DNA from: Cladopsammia gracilis
Lineage: Eukaryota > Cnidaria > Anthozoa > Scleractinia > Dendrophylliidae
NCBI GenBank assembly: GCA_022457155.1
Contig: JAJGOT010000780.1
Location: 62,001 to 126,000, forward strand
Length of the DNA stretch: 64,000 nucleotides
Direction of reading: 5' to 3'
Shown: positions 44,217 through 52,524 of the stretch, piece by piece
How positions within the stretch are numbered: position 1 is the stretch's first letter
Layout: every line of letters starts with the position of its first letter
Notes under the pieces: model-generated
Databases searched by the model: none
Told to the model about the DNA's origin: nothing
The model's input: only the letters and a program-made list of their open reading frames with translations
Made by a program: the position numbers and the translations under genes

Positions 44217-44564
44217 ATGACTAAAACAGATATATTTAATTTCAACCATATTGATAAAAACATCAGCCAAGAAAAATTATCTGAAATCAAAGCATTGTAT
44301 AAATTCTATCATAAACGCTTTTGGTGCTATAAGAAGGCTTTCAAATATTTCAAGAGATTGAATTTAGCTATGAATTTATCATCAGTTTCTTTAATAGCCA
44401 CTGGTTCAATAGCTGGTTCAATTACATTAAATCCTATTATTTTAGGAGTAATTAGTGGTAGTGGTTTATTGATTAAGACATACAGCGAAATTAAGAACTA
44501 TAAAAGGAAAATAGAAATGTCTAAATTCGCATACACAACATATGAAAAAACACTAGTTGATTAA
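44217..44564 (+). CDS. Small membrane protein (Polinton right end)
   Basis: 115 residues. A charged N-terminal half is followed by a long apolar Gly/Ser/Ile segment (about residues 52-86, SSVSLIATGSIAGSITLNPIILGVISGSGLLI) long enough for one or two membrane passes, then a basic C-terminus. Could be a viral membrane or holin-like protein; this is inference. Last recognisable gene of this element. Confidence 0.45.
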   Translation: MTKTDIFNFNHIDKNISQEKLSEIKALYKFYHKRFWCYKKAFKYFKRLNLAMNLSSVSLIATGSIAGSITLNPIILGVISGSGLLIKTYSEIKNYKRKIEMSKFAYTTYEKTLVD

Positions 44565-44869
44565 CGCTCATGTCTCAGAGGAAATCAATTCAACCACACT
44601 GTTTTCATAAATGAAATGAGACAGTTAGATGAAATTAGTAGTTGAAGGCGATCAACCTTTGGGCGGACCAATCAGGAGCGAGTACATCTCATTAGCATCT
44701 CATTAGCATCTCATTTACATCAAATTTGCATCAAATTAAAATCTGTACACGTGCTATGACATCATGGGTTCGGGAGACCGGAAGTGACCTTAAAGGTGAC
44801 GTAAAGGTTCTTAAAGGTCGTAATGATGGTGCAATGGGTTGTCTCAAACAACCCGGATGTGTCGAGGGT
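44565..44869. other. Junction between the two viral elements
   Basis: AT-rich DNA with CATCTCATTAG repeats (about 44685-44715) gives way near 44765 to GC-rich sequence belonging to the second element. No clear TIR or target-site duplication was found for either. Confidence 0.4.
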
Positions 44870-44889
44870 CCCAGATCCCGTTCGGGAAT
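44870..44889. promoter_or_regulatory. CCCAGATCCCG-NN-CGGGAAT motif, copy 1
   Basis: CCCAGATCCCGTTCGGGAAT, with a CCCGNNCGGG palindrome core. Same motif at 44944-44960 (partial) and 46930-46949. Confidence 0.5.
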
Positions 44890-44943
44890 GGTTCGGGGAT
44901 GGTTTGAGTGACTGGTCGCTCTCGTTCCGCACGCGGGGTGGGT

Positions 44944-44960
44944 CCCAGATCCCGCTCGGC
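44944..44960. promoter_or_regulatory. CCCAGATCCCG motif, copy 2 (partial)
   Basis: CCCAGATCCCGCTCGGC; the right half of the palindrome has diverged. Confidence 0.4.
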
Positions 44961-45014
44961 CATAGAGACAGAAAAACAAACAGAAATTAACACAAAAAAA
45001 TGCCTTTTTATTAG

Positions 45015-45128
45015 TCACACAACGAAAACAACAAAACCTAGTTTTACAAGCGGGGACATGGGTTCATCCCCGACTGGGAGAACGCCCCTTTGTTAGTAGT
45101 AAAATAACGAAAACAACAACAAAAACTA
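45015..45128. repeat. Tandem ~88-bp repeat, copy 1 and start of copy 2
   Basis: Unit: AACGAAAACAACAA..., then AACAAGCGGGGACATGGGTT, CATCCCCGACTGGGAGAACG, CCCCTTTG. Copy 2 begins at about 45106 and resumes after the MITE at 45716-45765. It carries a GGGGAC...CATCCCC hairpin. Confidence 0.65.
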
Positions 45129-45129
45129 G

Positions 45130-45717
45130 TTAACCCTATTCGGCCTGGGCTTTTTTTGAGTTTCTGAGCCTGGGGGGGGGCACATTGTGCCCCCCCTTCG
45201 TAACTTCAAGAACATTAAGGCTATGACAATGAAACCTAGAGGGTACATAGTACGTCCAAAACTGTCTCCTTTGCGGTCCGCATAATGGAACGATGACGTC
45301 ATATGACGTAGTTATTAGGTAATTAGTTATGCGGCCGCCATCTTGGATCCGCCATCTTGGATTTCTGAATTTTTTGAAAACCTCTTAAAAACCGTCCAAA
45401 TTCACCCAAAATTAATCAAAACCAATAAATAAACGCTAAATGACGTAAACATATAAAAGTTACACCAATAAACATTGTTTTTCTTCATTTAAAGGTATAA
45501 ATATGCAATTTTCAAAAAACATGGCTGTCAAAATCTTGTTGCCATGGAAACATCAAGTCACGTGATCAAAAAATTGTCATATGAAATTATTGCCAGATAA
45601 ATTTTAGGAAAAGTCACGAAGTTTGATGGCGTTTGCATACATATTAAGGAAGTTATGAATGTTGAAAGTTAGCGCGGGCACTTTGTGCCCCCTCCCCCCC
45701 AGGCCGAATAGGGTTAA
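45130..45717. mobile_element. piggyBac-type MITE (TTAA target site)
   Basis: Ends TTAACCCTATTCGGCCTGGG (45130-45149) and its exact reverse complement (45698-45717), i.e. 16-bp TIRs flanked by TTAA duplications. The interior (~590 bp) is noncoding and more AT-rich than the surrounding viral DNA, with G- and C-runs just inside each end. It interrupts copy 2 of the 88-bp tandem repeat, so it arrived after the viral element was in place. Confidence 0.85.
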
Positions 45718-45765
45718 CAAGCGGGGACATGGGTTCCATCCCCGACTGGGAGAACGCCCCTTTGA
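45716..45765. repeat. Tandem ~88-bp repeat, remainder of copy 2
   Basis: AACAAGCGGGGACATGGGTT, CATCCCCGACTGGGAGAACG, CCCCTTTG, same as 45045-45092 apart from one base. Confidence 0.65.
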
Positions 45766-45778
45766 TAGTTCGTCGGCT

Positions 45779-46857
45779 TTAATCGACGAGATCGTCGTCG
45801 GGTCGAAGCCAACTGTAACTGCAGGGATGATGAGCCAAATTCTTGTTGTTGAATCCCTTGTCGCACAAGTGGCAATAGTAACCGCGTCCGAGAATGGCGG
45901 AAATGGAGGTCAACCCGTAATAATGATCCTCGTGTTTCAAGAGAAACAGGTAACGTTGGTCGGCGCGTTTCTCACCTTGTCCAAAGATCACTTGGTAACC
46001 CTCATCGGCACTGAATTCTTTGATGTGATAGTCAGGCAACACGATTTGGAATTGATGGAGGGCCCCCAACCCGCAAGGCCCTTCGGGAACGCGAGCCAAA
46101 ACGTGCAAGGCCTTGGCCAATCGGGTTTGACCCGGACCACCTTGTTTCAAGGATGTGTAGCCAAGCTCCGGCGTCCGTCGCCGTGGGGGAAGTTCGTCGG
46201 CCCACGCTTGCATGGTGACGAGAGCCCGAGCGCAGCACAACTCGTCCCGATTGTGGATTTTGACGACGCACCTTTTCTTTTGAAGAAAGGTCGTGATGGG
46301 CACATTGTGATCTGTACGCGTTGACGGTGTGCGGTTTTCGGGCAGCCGTTGTTTAAGTGACTGTAAAATGTTCTCTTTGACACTTTTTTCTTGCAATCAG
46401 GACAAGTCATCTTTGGGCGGGGTTGTGTACTCAGCTTTTTGCAAGCGTATTTTTGATGTTCAACAAGCGAGTGTTCCTGTGTGAAGTTTTTACCGCAGTA
46501 TTTACATGGATTATAACTCAAAGACCTTTTATATTTCGCAAAGATAGCACCATCATTTACCAAAGAGCTTTCCATCGTAGATTGATTCTGTGGTGTAAGG
46601 ACAAACTGATTCTTTTGGAGAAAGGTCGTGATGGGTACATCGATCTGATCCTGGGGTGAGTTGGTACTCGAAGAGATGTCCCTGTTGTTTTCTTCCGTCG
46701 TTTCCATGGCCGCCAACAAGACGTCATCATTCATTTCCTCGGGATGCTCCTCCGGGTCGGACATTGTAGGGGTGGACGCAACTGCTTGGTGGGACGCCAT
46801 CTTTGTGGGGTGTGACTCGTAAGAACTGAGTGAGGCGTGAAAAGGTAGCACCCACAC
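45779..46857 (-). pseudogene. Zinc-finger protein fused to a PolB-N-terminus-like domain
   Basis: The likely start is ATG 46800 (the context mirrors the PolB start). The acidic N-terminus (DPEEHPEEMNDDVLLAAMETTEENN) resembles the PolB N-terminus at 61700. Next come VPITTFLQKN, two C2H2-type fingers (CKYCGKNF...HQKYAC; CPDCKKKV...HLNNGC), then, after a one-base frame change near 46310, VPITTFLQKK and a ~180-residue stretch closely matching PolB residues about 175-340. It ends at a stop at 45779, just past the CHLCDKGF zinc pair. Either a duplicated PolB 5' end that gained fingers, or a regulatory paralogue. Now broken by one frameshift. Confidence 0.7.
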
Positions 46858-46882
46858 TCTTTGAGGAATGACGTTGTAGGTT

Positions 46883-46916
46883 GGGAAGGAACGGGGTACC
46901 CATGGGGGGTATGGGT
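46883..46916 (-). promoter_or_regulatory. Inverted promoter repeat, left copy
   Basis: GGAACGGGGTACCCATGGGG, followed by GGTATGGGT. The reverse complement lies at 61500-61533. Each copy sits upstream of an ORF with the PolB-type N-terminus, on opposite strands. Contains a GGTACC and a CCATGG palindrome. Confidence 0.65.
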
Positions 46917-46929
46917 TTTTTTAACTCGC

Positions 46930-46949
46930 CCCAGATCCCGGCCGGGAAT
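46930..46949. promoter_or_regulatory. CCCAGATCCCG-NN-CGGGAAT motif, copy 3
   Basis: CCCAGATCCCGGCCGGGAAT, 13 bp upstream of the TATA box of the RING gene; the position suggests an activator or repressor site. Confidence 0.5.
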
Positions 46950-46961
46950 TGCGCAGAGATC

Positions 46962-46970
46962 TATATAAAG
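46962..46970 (+). promoter_or_regulatory. TATA box of the RING gene
   Basis: TATATAAAG, 44 bp before the ATG at 47014. Confidence 0.65.
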
Positions 46971-47013
46971 GCCGAAGGCATGGCTTGAAACCCAATCCCA
47001 AAACCAACTCGTG

Positions 47014-47364
47014 ATGATGTCTGTGAATGATTGTGTCGACGTTTTTTCTGTTGATATGGAAGGAGAGAGCAAAAGAGCTGGGGAGAGAAAGAAAGAGAAG
47101 GAGGATAGGACTTGTGTCATCTGTTTAGAGGAAAGAAAATTGACTGTGAGAGAGTGGAGGAAGAGGGACGGCACGATGGCCAGACAGTTTGTTCGGGCGA
47201 GGACCCACAAGTTTTTTTGTTGTAAAGGGTGGTGCCACGACAGTTGCTTGATGAAGTGGGTGAAAGAAAACGGGCGGCTTCTTCTCTTATTCAAGTGCCC
47301 ACACTGCAGATCCCTAGGGTGTGACTACAACGAGATGGAGGCTTTCCAAGAAGGAGAACTTTAA
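47014..47364 (+). CDS. RING-CH-like zinc protein (possible E3 ubiquitin ligase)
   Basis: 116 residues from ATG 47014. Zinc ligands follow the RING order: CVICLEE near residue 34, then FCCKGWCHDSCLMKW, then CPHC near residue 97. The CC..CHxxC..CPHC spacing is like C4HC3 (RING-CH/MARCH-type) fingers, which recruit E2 enzymes. No transmembrane segment follows, unlike membrane-bound viral MARCH homologues. Good TATA box upstream; early-region position. Ligase activity and targets are inference. Confidence 0.65.
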   Translation: MMSVNDCVDVFSVDMEGESKRAGERKKEKEDRTCVICLEERKLTVREWRKRDGTMARQFVRARTHKFFCCKGWCHDSCLMKWVKENGRLLLLFKCPHCRSLGCDYNEMEAFQEGEL

Positions 47365-47590
47365 AAAAGAACATTATTTATTTTGAAGAGACAATCAAAG
47401 AAACATTTATTTAAAAAAGGAACATTTATTTTCAAGTGACATTTATTTTCAAGAAACATTTTATTTTACAAAGAACATTTTAATTGTTTTGTGAATCAAA
47501 ACACAATTAAACAGTTGTGGTTCAAAGTCGCATTTGCAGTGTTCTCATTGTCTCACGGGTGGGTGTCAAAAAATAATAATCATCAAAGTG
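47365..47590. terminator. Convergent 3' region with ACATTTATTTTCAAG repeats
   Basis: Between the convergent RING and SLOG genes: four to five copies of an AACATTTATTTTCAAG-like unit (47385-47485). They contain AATAAA/TTTATT on both strands and could serve as bidirectional poly(A) signals. Confidence 0.45.
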
Positions 47591-48190
47591 TCAATGCAGT
47601 GATTGTAGACACCCCACGGTGCGCTCGAATAATCCGGCAGGGGCCTCTTTCCATCGGGGGTAATTGTCCACATAGCGGGAACCCACAATGGCACTCTGGG
47701 TGTGTAAGAGGGGAAAATTGCCGTTCCCCATCGCGTGAAACGTGCCGGTGCCATAGTTGTACTTGTACCATCGCGTCGTCTCCAGGTCGTAGGCAAAGAT
47801 CTGCCGATGCAATTGTTTGGCATATTCCACGGTCCACCCCGTCCCTCCTTTCATCTGTTTATGGTAGTAGGTAAAGAACCCAAACGCGTAGACGGTGCCG
47901 GCCCGTGCCGCAATGTGAAATTTGCGTTTCAAGTATTCGGCCGTGATGGCGTTGGAAACCCCTTTTCCCAATCGATTCTGGGCCGTGATAAAGTAACTGT
48001 CGGCTCGGTTCAATTCTTCTTCCGTCAAGGGGGTGATGGTTTGACGGCGAGGGTGATGGGGTCCAATCACCACGTCCAATTGAGTCCCGAAATGGAGGGC
48101 TTGACGTTCCGCCTCCGCGTCCACGCCCGGCGCTCCACCCGTGATGATGGTGTAGTCGTTCAAAACGGGAATGTCCATGGCCATCGACAT
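47591..48190 (-). CDS. SLOG/YspA-like nucleotide-binding protein
   Basis: 199 residues from ATG 48190 (ATGTCGATGGCCATG, three close Mets). Residues about 10-35 read YTIITGGAPGVDAEAERQAL, the Gly-rich loop plus acidic helix typical of SLOG/DprA/YpsA-type Rossmann folds that bind nucleotides or nucleotide-derived signals. The conserved NRADSYFITAQNRLGKG and AFGFFTYYHKQMKGGTGWTVEYA segments (about 85-150) fit the rest of such a fold. SLOG proteins act in nucleotide-signal sensing or processing. The upstream AATAAAAAG near 48255-48264 overlaps the preceding stop codon and may be its TATA box. Intact. Confidence 0.65.
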   Translation of the reverse strand: MSMAMDIPVLNDYTIITGGAPGVDAEAERQALHFGTQLDVVIGPHHPRRQTITPLTEEELNRADSYFITAQNRLGKGVSNAITAEYLKRKFHIAARAGTVYAFGFFTYYHKQMKGGTGWTVEYAKQLHRQIFAYDLETTRWYKYNYGTGTFHAMGNGNFPLLHTQSAIVGSRYVDNYPRWKEAPAGLFERTVGCLQSLH

Positions 48191-48262
48191 GATGAGGAGC
48201 GCTCGTGAAAAGAAATCAACGCAAAAAATGAGTCCGAGCCGGGGCAAGCGGGTTCTTTTTAT

Positions 48263-48824
48263 TTAGACCGTCGTCGACTTTCCCCACACGGGATGGTTGG
48301 CGGACCAATGGTATCTGTACGTGGACTGATACGTCATTCCGCATTGTTGTCGCATCCAATCCACGAAATGATGGCATTCGACTTGCGGGCAATGATGACG
48401 TAGGGGGTCGGTCCAAGCGTTTCATTTTACGAAACGGGGGACACCCGTAAGTTTCGAGATCGAGGCGGGGGATGCCGAGTCGATCCAAGAGATCTTGTTC
48501 CACGTGCCCCCCTTTGAAGGCCACCGTATCTCGTTCGTCGGTGCGGAATCGTTCGTACAGAGCTCGGATTTGCACGTCCAAGAGCCGCTGGGGGTAGGCC
48601 GCGGCGGCGGGGGGTGGTTGAAAGTGGAGTCCGTGAATGTTGCGCATGACCCAACGGGCGGTGATCTTTTCCTTGTCCGATAACTGAGCGTACTCGACGG
48701 GGGGATGGTAATGGACGACGCCCGAATGTTGTCGCGTCCAATCGCAGTACCCCATTTCGCGGCACAGAAAACGTCCCTGGATTTGGAACCCTTCCAGGTC
48801 GATGCAAACGCATACCTTTTCCAT
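48263..48824 (-). pseudogene. DEDDh-type 3'-5' exonuclease-like protein, one frameshift
   Basis: Starts at ATG 48824 with VCVCIDLEGF (exo I Asp-x-Glu at residues 9-11). HVEQDLLDRLGI (about residue 107) supplies the exo II Asp. A one-base change near 48415 shifts the frame; the following frame has HHCPQVECHHFVDW, an exo III-like His/Asp region, and ends at TAA 48263, about 187 residues. DEDD enzymes trim DNA or RNA 3' ends; here it may assist replication, repair or host RNA decay. TATA-like TATAAAAAA at 48869-48877. Confidence 0.55.
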
Positions 48825-48868
48825 GTTGTTTGTTTTGTTTTTGTTTGAATACGTGCGAGGGGTGCGTG

Positions 48869-48877
48869 TTTTTTATA
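48869..48877 (-). promoter_or_regulatory. TATA box of the exonuclease-like gene
   Basis: Minus-strand TATAAAAAA, 45 bp upstream of ATG 48824. Confidence 0.6.
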
Positions 48878-49065
48878 GAGACTGGCAGATGGGGTGTTTT
48901 TTTTAGCCAATCGAACGAGGCCACGTCACGAGGAGGCCGGCCAATCGGATACGACCACGTCACGCTACAGGGGGTCGTGGACTTGGCATTTAAGGCGTGA
49001 CGCATTCTCACTCGTCCTCTTTTCTTCTCCGTTCCGGTAGCAGTGGTCCAAAGAAAAGAAAAGTG

Positions 49066-50202
49066 ATGAGTATGAGTCGAGTGGCCACGCAACCGACTCC
49101 TGTCGCTGCGCCTAAAAAACGTAAAACCAAGAGCGATGCCGAAGGGAGTAGAAAGAAAAAGAAGAAAGACGAGACATTGAGCCCCGAGGACATGGCGATC
49201 TTGAATGCCCCCGTGGACGTCTTGCCACCTCATCCCCCCGAACCTCTCTTGTTGACCGAGGAAGAAGAGAACGAAGCGGATGCGTTTCTGGCGAGCCTTT
49301 GCAAAGACCCAGTTCTTTCCACCCTGGTGGACGGAGCCACGCAGACGGATCCTCCACCTCAGCCCCCCGTCGTCGTCACCGATTTGTCGTGCCCCATTCA
49401 CGAGTGGGAACCCTTGTGCCCGGGCAGTTGCGGGGAGTTTTCTTACGAACGTTGCGGTCACAAGGGATGTCTGGTGTCCATTCCCACCCGTCACTTGGAC
49501 ACGATGTTGAAAGAATTGAAAGACCATCTTCACCCCGCCCTGAAAGCCCAGTGGTCTTCCTTGCGTTGCGACTGCGGGTTGAGACCGAGGTTGAAACTGA
49601 GTTTGTCCCCCAACAATTACCAAAAGGTGTTCCTGACCTGCGGCGTCAACCAGAAAGGCGTGGAACAGTTTGGCAAAGAACGCTGTGGGTATTTCCAGTG
49701 GATCCATTGGAAACCCCGCGTCAGGAAAGAGGAGTACGACCCCGTGCCGTGGACCCCTTGGGAACCGTCCCTGGTCGACAAAGAAAGAGAAAGAGAGCAG
49801 AACAGAGAGCAAGGAAGAGAGCCAGAGATTCCCCGGTGGAACAAGTTTTGGCGAGGAGGGTTTGTGGTGGCGGGAACGAAGAACACCATCGCCTATCCCG
49901 AAGAATTCAGAAATTTGAGTTCTCGCCCTTACTTGAAGGAGGCGTACGAGGAGATGAAACGGGTCCCAAAATGGAAAAAGATCATTTATTTGGACACCTT
50001 GAGCCGGTACCTGAAAGAGGAAGACCCTTCGTGGGAGATGTTAAAGGACGTGCAGTGGTTAAAAGACAAGTACGTGCCCGACGATTCTACCCCCCTCTTT
50101 GACTATTGGATACGTCGAGTCACCGAGAGGTTGGCCAGATCGGCGGAAGAGTCACCCCGTGGCAAGTACAAATACGTGTCAGAAGGGATTGAATCGTTTT
50201 GA
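49066..50202 (+). CDS. GRF-zinc-finger protein with Lys-rich nuclear signal
   Basis: 378 residues from the first ATG at 49066. Residues about 14-40 contain two Lys/Arg clusters (PKKRKTK, SRKKKKKDE), a strong nuclear localisation signal; 40-115 are acidic/Pro-rich. A Cys/His-rich region follows (CPIHEWEPLCPGSCGEFSYERCGHKGC), then a GRF-type finger: CDCG ... YQKVFLTCGV ... CGYFQWIHW. GRF fingers bind single-stranded nucleic acid in repair proteins. The C-terminal 130 residues are helical and charged. The frame is also open upstream to 48997 and codes PKKRKV there, but only from a GTG. Possible ssDNA-binding replication factor. Confidence 0.6.
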   Translation: MSMSRVATQPTPVAAPKKRKTKSDAEGSRKKKKKDETLSPEDMAILNAPVDVLPPHPPEPLLLTEEEENEADAFLASLCKDPVLSTLVDGATQTDPPPQPPVVVTDLSCPIHEWEPLCPGSCGEFSYERCGHKGCLVSIPTRHLDTMLKELKDHLHPALKAQWSSLRCDCGLRPRLKLSLSPNNYQKVFLTCGVNQKGVEQFGKERCGYFQWIHWKPRVRKEEYDPVPWTPWEPSLVDKEREREQNREQGREPEIPRWNKFWRGGFVVAGTKNTIAYPEEFRNLSSRPYLKEAYEEMKRVPKWKKIIYLDTLSRYLKEEDPSWEMLKDVQWLKDKYVPDDSTPLFDYWIRRVTERLARSAEESPRGKYKYVSEGIESF

Positions 50203-50371
50203 ACATTGTTTTTCTTCATGTAAAAAATATTACCTTGTTTGATTGATTAAAAAACATGTTGTTGTCACGATCATTCACGGTGTGGTGTTTTTGTTGTTTG
50301 TTAAAGATAAAAGTCCCCTCCCCTCCTCCTGTTTTACGAGTGCCTCGGAGCCCCTTACCGGCTAAAACGAC
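50203..50371. other. Spacer before integrase
   Basis: AT-rich start, then a GATAAAAG element at 50306-50313, possibly the integrase TATA box, 59 bp before ATG 50372. Confidence 0.4.
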
Positions 50372-51450
50372 ATGGCCCCGCGTGCCAAATCGCAAACAAA
50401 GCGAGCCTCGGTCAGTTGGGGTGAGGTTTACGAATCCCCCGAGAAAAAAGGCAGTTTGGGGGGCGTGCAACGATTTGCCCAGCAGACGGGGTTGCCTCTG
50501 GCGCGGGCCAAACGCGTCTTGGAAGGGCTCTTGAGTTATACCCTGCACAAACCGCGTCGGAAACGGTTTCCCACCACCCCCGTGATCGTGTTTGCCCGCG
50601 ACGAACAATGGGTGGCCGATTTGGTGGACATGTCCGCCTTGAAGAAATGGAATAAGGGGTACCGCTACATTTTGACGGTCATCGACGTCTTGTCCAAGTA
50701 CGCGTGGGCGGTGCCTTTGAAGAACAAGACCGGCAAAGCCGTGACGGAAGCCTTTGCCTCGATTCTGCGTGGCAGCAAAGGACGACAACCCTTGCGGTTG
50801 CAAACGGACCAAGGGACAGAATTTTACAACCGGCCCTTCCAAACGTTTCTGAAAGAGCGAGGGATTGCGCTTTTTTCCACGCGCGGGGATAGCAAAGCCG
50901 CCGTGGTGGAACGATGGAATCGCACGTTGAAGGAACGCATGTACCGCATGTTCACCGCCCTGAATACGCTCCGGTACGAGGATCGGTTGCCGCTGTTGGT
51001 CCGAAGGTACAACGCCACCCCGCATCGAAGTATTGGCCTGCCCCCGAACCAAGTGACCCGCGCCAACGAACGCACCGTGTGGGATCGCTTGTACGAGAAA
51101 CGGCTTCGACGACGGAAACGCCCGACATTGAAGGTGGGGGATCGCGTTCGACTCAACAAGAAACATCGTCCTTTCCAAAAGGGGTATTTGCCCGGATGGA
51201 CGGAAGAGGTGTTCATCGTGCAACGCGCCCGAGAAGGCCCCGTGCCCACCTACAAGATCCAAGAGTGGGACGGGACGCCCGTGGAAGGGACCTTTTACAA
51301 AGAAGACGTGCAAAAAGTCGAGGTGCCGGATGATGCCGTGTTTCGGGTGGAAAAAGTGCTTCGACGACGAGGACGGAACGTGTTGGTGCGTTCGAAGGGC
51401 CCAGCAAATACGATAGTTGGATCCCCAAAGGCCATATGACCTCGCTATAA
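50372..51450 (+). pseudogene. Retroviral-type (rve) integrase with chromodomain, late frameshift
   Basis: DDE core complete: Asp83 (WVADLVDM), Asp146 (TDQGTEFYN) and Glu180 (VVERWNRTLK). The N-terminus is basic without a clear HHCC. The C-terminus has an SH3-like barrel (LKVGDRVRLNKKHRPF) and a chromodomain start (VFRVEKVLRRRGRNVLVR). A single-base change near 51397 (GGGCCC run) takes the reading to a TGA at 51437-51439; the other frame carries the chromodomain's aromatic KYDSWIP end and closes at TAA 51448-51450. Catalytic part intact. It would insert the viral genome; the chromodomain may guide target choice. Clearly diverged from the integrase at 31.0-31.8 kb. Confidence 0.85.
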
Positions 51451-51452
51451 AG
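51446..51452 (+). promoter_or_regulatory. TATA box overlapping the integrase stop
   Basis: TATAAAG, containing the TAA stop (51448-51450) of the integrase chromodomain frame; 50 bp before ATG 51502. Confidence 0.6.
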
Positions 51453-51501
51453 AGGGGGATCGCACACCCAGACTGACCACGAAGTCGTCGTCGTCGACGT
51501 C

Positions 51502-52524
51502 ATGAATCGCGTGGTGCTACTGAGCGTTGTCTCCCCGGAATTTCCCAACAACACCCCGGATGCGTTCAAGGTACGATTGGCGAAACCGCTGGCGTTGGAA
51601 GGGGATTGGGAAGTGGGGTTGCTGTCCCTCTCCACCCCCGATAGCGGACGGACGTTGACGCACGTCGCCGGGCTCGAGAGGGCTCTCTTGTTTGTGCTGT
51701 CTTACACCCTGGTGGATACCCTCGATCAACCGACCGTCAAACACTACATGATCAGCGGCACGCAATTGCAAGAAGACCAATTCATCAAGGATGGGGTGGA
51801 CATGATGGCCTCCATGATTCGACTCTTCGAGCGGGAAGCCTTTGCCCAAACGCAAGCGCTGGGACGTCGTTTGGAAAAGGCCCGTCGACCCACCTTTCCT
51901 TGGGAAGGCCCGTCCTTGGTCGTGGAACACAAACTGTTGGAGCATATCAAACCCGATCCTTCCATGACCGACCCTGCCGTGCGGTTGATGGTGAATAAAA
52001 AGTTGGCGGTGGGCATGGGGTGGTTGAACGCCGAGGGGACGGCACTGGGGGAAAATCTTCACTACACCCTCCCGTTTCAAGAATCCGACCAGACCTTTTA
52101 TTTTATCAAGGACACGGAACTGGGTGCCAAAGAGTCCGACGACGAAACGGAGAAGAGAAAGCTCTGGAAGACGGACGAGGGGTACCTGTATCTCTCGCTG
52201 ACCGTGAATTGGCACTTTGTGAATCTCAACGATGCCTTTGGCGAGTACGTGGGGAGTACGGGACGACGCTTCTTCGTGTACACGGATCTGGTGGAAAGCA
52301 ATCGGATGGGCGGTCAACTCCACCCCTTGATTCGAGAAGCGCATTTTCCCAAAAGCGGAGAAGGGGTGCAGTTCTTTGAACCCTTGCACATCCAATGGGT
52401 CCCCTTACGACGCCCCTGGATCGACATCGTCGAAGTGCAACTGGCCGACCCGACCGGGACCTTGGCGAAGATGAAAAAAGGTCAAACGGTCGCCACCTTC
52501 TCGTTCCGCAAGGTGACGGTATAA
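51502..52524 (+). CDS. Penton-like minor capsid protein
   Basis: 340 residues, intact. The beginning VSPEFPNNTPDAFKVRLAKPLALEGDWEVGLLSLSTP and the C-terminal half (FFVYTDLVESNRMGGQLHPLIREAHF, then PLRRPWIDIVEVQLADPTG) form a beta-strand pattern that I associate with a capsid/penton family common in Polinton-like elements of invertebrates. The assignment is by resemblance and position, ahead of the major capsid gene. It could alternatively be a vertex or tower protein. Own TATA box at 51446. Confidence 0.55.
   Translation: MNRVVLLSVVSPEFPNNTPDAFKVRLAKPLALEGDWEVGLLSLSTPDSGRTLTHVAGLERALLFVLSYTLVDTLDQPTVKHYMISGTQLQEDQFIKDGVDMMASMIRLFEREAFAQTQALGRRLEKARRPTFPWEGPSLVVEHKLLEHIKPDPSMTDPAVRLMVNKKLAVGMGWLNAEGTALGENLHYTLPFQESDQTFYFIKDTELGAKESDDETEKRKLWKTDEGYLYLSLTVNWHFVNLNDAFGEYVGSTGRRFFVYTDLVESNRMGGQLHPLIREAHFPKSGEGVQFFEPLHIQWVPLRRPWIDIVEVQLADPTGTLAKMKKGQTVATFSFRKVTV

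Larger units (their letters stand above)
29496..44564. mobile_element. AT-rich Polinton (Maverick)-type viral element, decayed
   Basis: Contains the Polinton gene set: rve integrase with chromodomain, PLA2-type minor capsid protein, adenain-like protease, cement-like protein, double-jelly-roll major capsid, penton-like protein and a fibre-like protein. All are on the minus strand except the right-hand block from 42.6 kb. Base composition is much more AT-rich than the second element. No PolB, no packaging ATPase and no TIRs were found, and 33.4-37.8 kb is foreign DNA, so this is a rearranged, defective copy. Frameshifts hit the integrase, PLA2, protease, capsid and penton genes. Confidence 0.85.

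Noticed and set aside
48427..49812. 461-codon minus-strand ORF opposite the GRF-finger gene, and other long antisense ORFs (for example 50216-51313, 51517-52395, 53490-54383)
   Set aside because: They mirror GC-rich coding sequence on the other strand, have Arg/Gly/Pro-heavy composition without domains, and run against the direction of the recognisable gene.
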